In this document: positions 51,001 through 55,651 of the stretch, one piece after another | Layout: each line of letters starts with the position of its first letter | How positions within the stretch are numbered: position 1 is the stretch's first letter | DNA from: Cohnella silvisoli | GTDB taxonomy: Bacteria > Bacillota > Bacilli > Paenibacillales > Paenibacillaceae | Assembly: GCF_021190915.1 (NCBI RefSeq) | Contig: NZ_JAIOAP010000029.1 | Span: forward strand, 1 to 55,651 | Direction of reading: 5' to 3' | Length of the DNA: 55,651 bases | Translations under genes and position numbers: made by a program | The notes under the pieces: model-generated | Database searches by the model: none | Told to the model about the DNA's origin: nothing | What the model saw: the letters and a program-made list of their open reading frames with translations, nothing else

Positions 51001-54000
51001 GCAGTTAATTCGTTTCATCTGCAGGATGGAGTTGTAACGGAAGAAAAGCTGGCGGATGGGAGCGTAACGACGTCGAAGCTTCTGGACGGTTCGGTCACGA
51101 TGCAGAAGCTGGCCGAGGGATCAGTCGGAGGGCAGCAGCTTGTAGAAGGTTCGGTAACGCTCGAGAAGCTGGTGGATGGGAACATTACGACGCGGAAGCT
51201 TGCGGACGGTTCGGTCACGATGGAGAAGCTGGCCGAGGGTTCAGTCGGAGAGCAGCAGCTTACGGAAGGTTCGGTTACGCTCGAGAAGTTGGCGGATGGG
51301 AGCGTAACGACGTCGAAGCTTCTGGACGGTTCGGTCACGATGTATAAGCTGGTCGAGGGTTCAGTCGGAGAGCAGCAGCTTACGGAAGGTTCGGTAACGC
51401 TCGATAAGCTGGCGGATGGAAACGTAACGACGCCGAAGCTTGCGGAAGGTTCGGTCACGATGGAGAAGCTGGCCGAGGGATCAGTCGGAGGAAAGCAGCT
51501 TGCGGAAGGTTCGGTAACGTTCGAAAAGCTGGCGGATGGAAACGTAACGACGCCGAAGCTTCAGGATGGTTCGGTCACGATGCGGAAGCTGGCAGAGGGA
51601 TCAGTCGGAGGGCAGCAGCTTGTAGACGGTTCGGTAACGTTCAATAAGCTGGCGGATGGAAACGTAACGACGCCGAAGCTTGCGGAAGGTTCGGTCACGA
51701 TGAAGAAGCTGGCCGAGGGTTCAGTCGGAGGGCAGCAGCTTGTAGACGGTTCAGTAACGTTCGATAAGCTGGCCGACGAGAGTGTAACGTCTGAGAAACT
51801 TGCAGACGGTTCGGTCACGATGCAGAAGCTGGCCGAGGGTTCAGTCGGAGGACAGCAGCTTGCGGAAGGTTCAGTAACGTTCGATAAGCTGGCGGATGGC
51901 AGCGTAGCGTCTTTGCATTTGCAAGCCGGGTCTATTGATTCGATCCATCTGCGGGAAGGCATTGTGGGCACCGCTCATTTGGCAGCCGGTAGCGTGAGCG
52001 AACATAGCATTGCAAAAGGCTCGGTAACCTCAGAGAAGCTGGCAGAGGAAAGCGTGACCTCCCTCCACCTATCCGCCGGAAGCGTCGGCAGTGCGCATTT
52101 GCAACTGGAAAGCATCAGCGGCAATCATCTGAAGTCAGAATCTGTGCATGGTTTCCATCTTCGTAAAGGGGCGGTTTCAATATCGCATCTGGCGCCCGAT
52201 TTGTTCGATTTGGCCAAGATGGGAGAACGCCGGATCGATGCGGAGCGGCTGGAACCGAATGCGGTCAGTTCAGTTCATCTGAGAGACGGAGCTGTAACGG
52301 AAGAAAAGCTGGCGAAAGGCTTGGTTTCAGCTGATAAGCTGGCCGACGAGAGTGTAACGTCCGAGAAGCTTGCGGACGGTTCGGTCACGATAGAGAAGCT
52401 GGCCGAGAGTTCAGTTGGAGGACGGCAGATTGCTAAAGGTTCAGTAACGTCCGAGAAGCTGGCGGATGGCAGCGTAAAGTCCGTGCATTTGCAAGCCGAG
52501 TCTATTGATTCGATCCACCTGCGGGAAGGCATTGTGGGCACTGCTCATTTGGCAGCCGATAGCGTGGGCGAACATAGCATTGCAAAAGGCTCGGTAACTT
52601 CAGAAAAGCTGGCGGAGGAAAGCGTGACCTCCCTTCACCTGTCCGTCGGAAGCGTCGGCAGTGCGCATTTGCAGTTGGAAAGCATCAGCAGCAATCATCT
52701 GATGCCGGAATCGGTGAATGGTTTCCATCTTCGTAAAGGGGCGGTTTCAATATCGCATCTGGCGCCCGATTTGTTCGATTTGGCCAAGATGGGAGAACGC
52801 CGGATCGATGCGGAGCGGCTGGAACCGAATGCGGTCAGTTCGTTTCATCTGCAGAATGGAGCTGTAACGGAAGAAAAGCTTGCGGATGGGAGCGTAACGA
52901 CGTCGAAGCTTCAGGACGGTTCGGTCGCGATGCAGAAGCTGGCCGAGGGTTCAGTCGGAGGACAGCAGCTTGCGGACGGTTCAGTAACGTTCGATAAGCT
53001 AGCGGTTGGCAGCATAACGTCTTTGCATTTGCAAGCCGGGTCCATTGATTCGATCCATCTGCGGGAAGGTATTGTGGGCACCGCTCATTTGGCAGCCGAT
53101 AGCGTAGGCGAGCTTAGCATTGCAAAAGGCTCGGTAACTTCAGAGAAGCTGGCGGAGGGAAGTGTGACCTCCCTTCACCTATCCGCCGGAAGCGTCGGCA
53201 GTGCACATTTGCATCTGGAAAGCATCAGCGGCAATCATCTAAAGCCGGAATCGGTGCACGGTTTCCATCTTCGTAAAGAGGCGGTTTCAATATCGCATCT
53301 GGCGCCCGATTTGTTCGATTTGGCCAAGATGGGAGAACGCCGGATCGATGCGGAGCGGCTGGAACCGAATGCGGTTAATTCGTTTCATCTGCAGGATGGA
53401 GTTGTAACGGAAGAAAAGCTTGCGGATGGAAACGTAACGACGTCGAAGCTTGCGGACGGTTCGGTCACGATGGAGAAGCTGGCAGAGGGATCAGTCGGAG
53501 GGCAGCAGCTTGTAGAAGGTTCGGTAACGTTCGATAAGCTGGCGGATGGAAACGTAACGACGCCGAAGCTTGCGGACGGTTCGGTCACGATGGAGAAGCT
53601 GGCCGAGGGATCAGTCGGAGGGCAGCAGCTTGTAGACGGTTCAGTAACGTTCAATAAGCTGGCGGATGGAAACGTAACGACGCCGAAGCTTCAGGATGGT
53701 TCGGTCACGATGCGGAAGCTGGCAGAGGGATCAGTCGGAGGGCAGCAGCTTGTAGACGGTTCGGTAACGTTCGATAAGCTGGCGGATGGAAACGTAACGA
53801 CGCCGAAGCTTCAGGATGGTTCGGTCACGATGGAGAAGCTGGCCGGGAGTTCAGTCGGAGGGCAGCAGCTTGTAGACGGTTCAGTAACGTTCAATAAGCT
53901 GGCCGACGAGAGTGTAACGTCTGAGAAACTTGCAGACGGTTCGGTCACGATGGAGAAGCTGGCCGGGAGTTCAGTCGGAGGAAAGCAGCTTGCGGAAGGT

Positions 54001-55651
54001 TCAGTAACGTTCGATAAGCTGGCGGATGGCAGCGTAGCGTCTTTGCATTTGCAAGTCGGGTCTATTGATTCGATCCATCTGCGGGAAGGCATTGTGGGCA
54101 CCGCTCATTTGGCAGCCGATAGCGTGGGCGAACATAGCATTGCAAATGGCTCGGTAACCTCAGAGAAGCTGGCAGAGGAAAGCGTGACCTCCCTTCACCT
54201 ATCCGCCGGAAGCGTCGGCAGTGTGCATTTGCAACTGGAAAGCATCAGCGGCAATCATCTGAAGTCAGAATCGGTGCATGGTTTCCATCTTCGTAAAGGG
54301 GCGGTTTCAATATCGCATCTGGCGCCCGATTTGTTCGATTTGGCCAAGATGGGAGAACGCCAGATCGATGCGGAGCGGCTGGAACCGAATGCGGTCAGTT
54401 CAGTTCATCTGAGAGACGGAGCTGTAACGGAAGAAAAGCTGGCGAAAGGCTTGGTTTCAGCTGATAAGCTGGCCGACGAGAGTGTAACGTCCGAGAAGCT
54501 TGCGGACGGTTCGGTCACGATAGAGAAGTTAGCCGAGAGTTCAGTCGGAGAGTTCCAGCTTGCGGACGGTTCGGTTACGACATTTAAGCTGGCAACGGGC
54601 GCTGTTACCCCCGATAATCTTTCTTATTCTCTCCTCGAGTTTATCTCGTTAGCCGGAAGCACGATTACCGAAGATCGATTGCAGGATGGTTCTGTTACTG
54701 CCGAGAAGCTTGCTCTAGGTGCTGTTGGAACCGAGCAAATTGCCAACGATTCTATTTCCGGAGAGAAGTTGCAGAAGGGGAGCATAGGATCGGATCAATT
54801 AGCTGCGGGATCAGTTGACGCGGAGAAGATTTCTGTAAGGAGCGTCAGTTCCTCCCACATCATCCCGCGCTCCATTCAGGGGTATCACCTAGGAGAACAA
54901 ATCATTACCTCCGGACATCTTGAAAATCAGGTTGTGACGGAGTCGCACCTTGCTGACGGCAGTGTGAGCAGTGTGAAGCTCTCTACAGAGGTGCAACAAT
55001 TGTTGACACAATTACAGCAAACAAAGCAAGATTCCGTAGTATTGCCTTCACCCAGCGACAATGCACCTCATCTCGGAGCAGGCAGCGTGATGGCAGAGCA
55101 TCTGGCCGACGGAAGCGTCAACGGGGCGAAGCTGGGAGCAGGCAGCGTGATGGCAGAGCATCTGGCCGACGGAAGCGTCAACGGGGCGAAGCTGGGAGCA
55201 GGCAGCGTGATGGCAGAGCATCTGGCCGACGGAAGCGTCAGCGGGGCGAAGCTGGGAGCAGGCAGCGTGACGACTGAGCATCTGGCCGACGGAAGCGTCA
55301 GCGGGGCGAAGCTGGGAGCAGGCAGCGTGATGGCAGAGCATCTGGCCGACGGAAGCGTCAACGGGGCGAAGCTGGGAGCAGGCAGCGTGACGACTGAGCA
55401 TCTGGCCGACGGAAGCGTCAGCGGGGCGAAGCTGGGAACAGGCAGCGTGACGACTGAGCATCTGGCCGACGGAAGCGTCAGCGGGGCGAAGCTGGGAGCA
55501 GGCAGCGTGATGGCAGAGCATCTGGCCGACGGAAGCGTCATCGGGGCGAAGCTGGGAGCAGGCAGCGTGACGACTGAGCATCTGGCCGACGGAAGCGTCA
55601 GCGGGGCGAAGCTGGGAACAGGCAGCGTGACGACTGAGCATCTGGCCGACG
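48025..55651 (+). CDS. giant decapeptide-repeat protein, probable spore-surface fibre (truncated by window end)
   Basis: The frame is open from ATG 48025 (GGAAGGAG upstream) to the window edge: at least 2542 residues without a stop. Residues 1-200 are a polar, low-complexity head starting MKKNNSTKKTPITRRPLYYV. From residue 203 every 10 residues repeat the pattern (G/A/E)-S/A-V-T-x-x-K/H-L-A-D, for example GSVTSSKLAPESIVGDHLTK. About 212 units run to 54990, then 30 unrelated residues (VQQLLTQLQQ and following), then a 20-residue array based on GSVMAEHLADGSVNGAKLGA. No signal peptide or cysteine-rich part. Similar repeats occur in Paenibacillus proteins with a C-terminal WIAG-tail domain and in phage tail fibres; the C-terminus here is outside the window. 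A beta-solenoid or fibrous fold is likely. Confidence 0.85.
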   Translation, partial: MKKNNSTKKTPITRRPLYYVDNPHKLELNWLDDIQQSDAKPISVHGAVAAVEQSAQSQAGSRQGRVNGKAKGKGKGKELLKNAPAVPLKKDSVLPVKVTSEILSTAQETEEIVTVATSASEDTAQSLENITAVVESLENETLESTDALAALLCEETVSEAEMEQTDVMEVTETRELRHSKLEEKRMPFRPTPIVYTDDLVDEAVTSAKIAPFAVGAAHMAADSIHSASLADFAVTAIKLADGSVTSSKLAPESIVGDHLTKNAISGQKIRDRSITGEKLRDGSVSSEKLADRTISSDKIAEGSIQAKHLSLAVITSELLQDQIITSEKIRSGAIRSENLANESIDTSKLADGSVTSSKLRDGAVSNEKIVAGAVESRHLTNGLILADHVAAGVLQGKHLAPQAVTAEHLAEGTVGKRELADRSVSGSKLAYGSVQAEHLQAGSVKGVHIAEEAVETRHLANESVTASKLTEQSVTTIKLVDQAVTSTKIADQSIVSGKLADEAVQSRHLSKGSIVSDKLADGVVETRHLMNLSVEDRHLAIKAVGRGHLQEGAVGGEQLAAGAINSRHVADGAIGTPKLANGSVIGVKLGDHSVGSRHLLSGSVKTEHLSSECITSEQLASGLLKPYHFGTETVMAGALAPESVENRHIRKGSVETTHLANGAVGTAALQTESVTDKILAPGAVGERQLGIRSVYSHHLTDHLITSLKLSPECVSTDKLADLAVTTGKLADGSITSAKLDEDAVYEEALQDGAVTGRVLADASVSSQHLQSNAIKRNHLSDGIVTSAILADGAVTSERLAEGSVTALHLASEAVESHHLAEEAILGFHLAEKSIRGVHLNDYVITSDKLAADSVESRHLQPGSVKGPHLEEKAVTSVHLQAGSIDSIHLREGIVGTAHLAADSVCELSIAKGAVTSEKLAEESVSSLHLSAGSVGSAHLQLESISGKHLKPESVHGFHLRKGAVSISHLAPDLFDLAKMGERRIDAERLEPNAVNSFHLQDGVVTEEKLADGSVTTSKLLDGSVTMQKLAEGSVGGQQLVEGSVTLEKLVDGNITTRKLADGSVTMEKLAEGSVGEQQLTEGSVTLEKLADGSVTTSKLLDGSVTMYKLVEGSVGEQQLTEGSVTLDKLADGNVTTPKLAEGSVTMEKLAEGSVGGKQLAEGSVTFEKLADGNVTTPKLQDGSVTMRKLAEGSVGGQQLVDGSVTFNKLADGNVTTPKLAEGSVTMKKLAEGSVGGQQLVDGSVTFDKLADESVTSEKLADGSVTMQKLAEGSVGGQQLAEGSVTFDKLADGSVASLHLQAGSIDSIHLREGIVGTAHLAAGSVSEHSIAKGSVTSEKLAEESVTSLHLSAGSVGSAHLQLESISGNHLKSESVHGFHLRKGAVSISHLAPDLFDLAKMGERRIDAERLEPNAVSSVHLRDGAVTEEKLAKGLVSADKLADESVTSEKLADGSVTIEKLAESSVGGRQIAKGSVTSEKLADGSVKSVHLQAESIDSIHLREGIVGTAHLAADSVGEHSIAKGSVTSEKLAEESVTSLHLSVGSVGSAHLQLESISSNHLMPESVNGFHLRKGAVSISHLAPDLFDLAKMGERRIDAERLEPNAVSSFHLQNGAVTEEKLADGSVTTSKLQDGSVAMQKLAEGSVGGQQLADGSVTFDKLAVGSITSLHLQAGSIDSIHLREGIVGTAHLAADSVGELSIAKGSVTSEKLAEGSVTSLHLSAGSVGSAHLHLESISGNHLKPESVHGFHLRKEAVSISHLAPDLFDLAKMGERRIDAERLEPNAVNSFHLQDGVVTEEKLADGNVTTSKLADGSVTMEKLAEGSVGGQQLVEGSVTFDKLADGNVTTPKLADGSVTMEKLAEGSVGGQQLVDGSVTFNKLADGNVTTPKLQDGSVTMRKLAEGSVGGQQLVDGSVTFDKLADGNVTTPKLQDGSVTMEKLAGSSVGGQQLVDGSVTFNKLADESVTSEKLADGSVTMEKLAGSSVGGKQLAEGSVTFDKLADGSVASLHLQVGSIDSIHLREGIVGTAHLAADSVGEHSIANGSVTSEKLAEESVTSLHLSAGSVGSVHLQLESISGNHLKSESVHGFHLRKGAVSISHLAPDLFDLAKMGERQIDAERLEPNAVSSVHLRDGAVTEEKLAKGLVSADKLADESVTSEKLADGSVTIEKLAESSVGEFQLADGSVTTFKLATGAVTPDNLSYSLLEFISLAGSTITEDRLQDGSVTAEKLALGAVGTEQIANDSISGEKLQKGSIGSDQLAAGSVDAEKISVRSVSSSHIIPRSIQGYHLGEQIITSGHLENQVVTESHLADGSVSSVKLSTEVQQLLTQLQQTKQDSVVLPSPSDNAPHLGAGSVMAEHLADGSVNGAKLGAGSVMAEHLADGSVNGAKLGAGSVMAEHLADGSVSGAKLGAGSVTTEHLADGSVSGAKLGAGSVMAEHLADGSVNGAKLGAGSVTTEHLADGSVSGAKLGTGSVTTEHLADGSVSGAKLGAGSVMAEHLADGSVIGAKLGAGSVTTEHLADGSVSGAKLGTGSVTTEHLAD
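48631..54990 (+). repeat. 30-bp coding tandem repeat, about 212 units in exact register
   Basis: Each unit encodes one decapeptide with a small residue and Val/Ile at positions 1-2 and Leu/Ile near position 7. I find no unit with an indel that breaks the 30-bp phase. Units in 48631-50640 are well diverged in DNA sequence; those after 50641 are much more alike. Confidence 0.9.
50641..54560 (+). repeat. higher-order repeat: five cores with 120-bp spacer units
   Basis: A core beginning near 50641, 51901, 52471, 53011 and 54031 carries HLQAGSIDSIHLREGIVG and, 300 bp later, LFDLAKMGERRIDAERLEPN (50941, 52201, 52771, 53311, 54331). The distances of 1260, 570, 540 and 1020 bp fit a 420-bp core plus 7, 1 (plus one 30-bp unit), 1 and 5 spacer units of 120 bp. 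Confidence 0.85.
55081..55651 (+). repeat. 60-bp near-identical tandem array, at least 9.5 copies, continues past the window
   Basis: Each copy encodes 20 residues (GSVMAEHLADGSVNGAKLGA type). Variation is limited to a few sites: ATGGCA versus ACGACT, AAC/AGC/ATC at one codon, and GGAGCA versus GGAACA. The near identity points to recent expansion. Confidence 0.92.

Noticed and set aside
48472..55641. Long open frames on the minus strand opposite the giant gene, including Ser/Pro-Thr-rich repeats
   Set aside because: They exist only because a 30-bp periodic sequence keeps every frame open. No ribosome sites, and the plus frame is continuous for over 2500 codons.
55081..55651. Regular 60-bp repeats as a CRISPR array
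   Set aside because: There are no unique spacers; the whole unit is coding and repeated.

Overview
The window looks like a chromosomal segment of an endospore-forming Paenibacillaceae bacterium (Paenibacillus or Cohnella type). This rests on the content: YheC/YheD and CotS/CotSA-like spore-coat families, an S-layer-homology (SLH) anchored protease, strong AGGAGG-type ribosome sites with ATG/GTG/TTG starts, and a giant decapeptide-repeat protein behind a sigma-K-like promoter. The organism is inferred; no 16S rRNA gene or complete tRNA is present.

1-20 kb is mostly ordinary chromosome. It holds a possible right end of a TnpB element at the left edge, LysR regulator/DJ-1-PfpI protein/MFS exporter, a DUF1801 protein, an ABC-2 exporter whose ATPase carries a frameshift, and a paiB-GNAT-aminotransferase operon divergent from a MocR-type regulator and an AraC regulator. 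These are followed by a 1624-residue M4 metalloprotease with Ig/cadherin-like repeats and SLH domains, phosphatidylserine decarboxylase, a CotSA-like glycosyltransferase, and mntH with an MntR-like operator.

20-47 kb is an accessory island that appears devoted to spore-surface or polymer chemistry. Two direct copies of a segment of about 5 kb (20055-24956 and 42078-46569) flank about 17 kb. Both copies carry a small helical-repeat protein and a UbiC/DUF98 chorismate-lyase-like protein. Copy 1 keeps four further genes (TPR-like, one-TM, basic-tail and DRE-TIM aldolase) that survive in copy 2 only as scars or not at all; copy 2 has also gained a TnpB element. Between the copies lie (a) a leftward operon of CotS-like kinase, KamA-family radical SAM protein, YheC/YheD ATP-grasp protein and phosphoenolpyruvate mutase, followed by a decayed 2-aminoethylphosphonate transaminase; (b) a leftward glycan operon (GT4, two-repeat protein, epimerase, DUF1796, 4,6-dehydratase) facing another GT4; (c) a cytochrome P450; (d) a run of three adenylate-forming acyl/aryl-acid ligases. 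Chorismate-lyase-like proteins next to aryl-acid ligases and a P450 suggest aromatic-acid decoration. PEP mutase suggests a past or present phosphonate branch. Both are inference.

47.8-55.65 kb is one open frame that runs off the right edge. It begins at 48025, encodes at least 2542 residues, and consists of about 212 decapeptides in strict 30-bp register, then a 30-residue break, then a near-identical 60-bp array. A later expansion zone is built as a core of about 420 bp plus n x 120 bp. This is the most striking structure in the window: a modular, recombination-grown fibrous protein, probably of the spore surface, beside the enzymes that might modify that surface.
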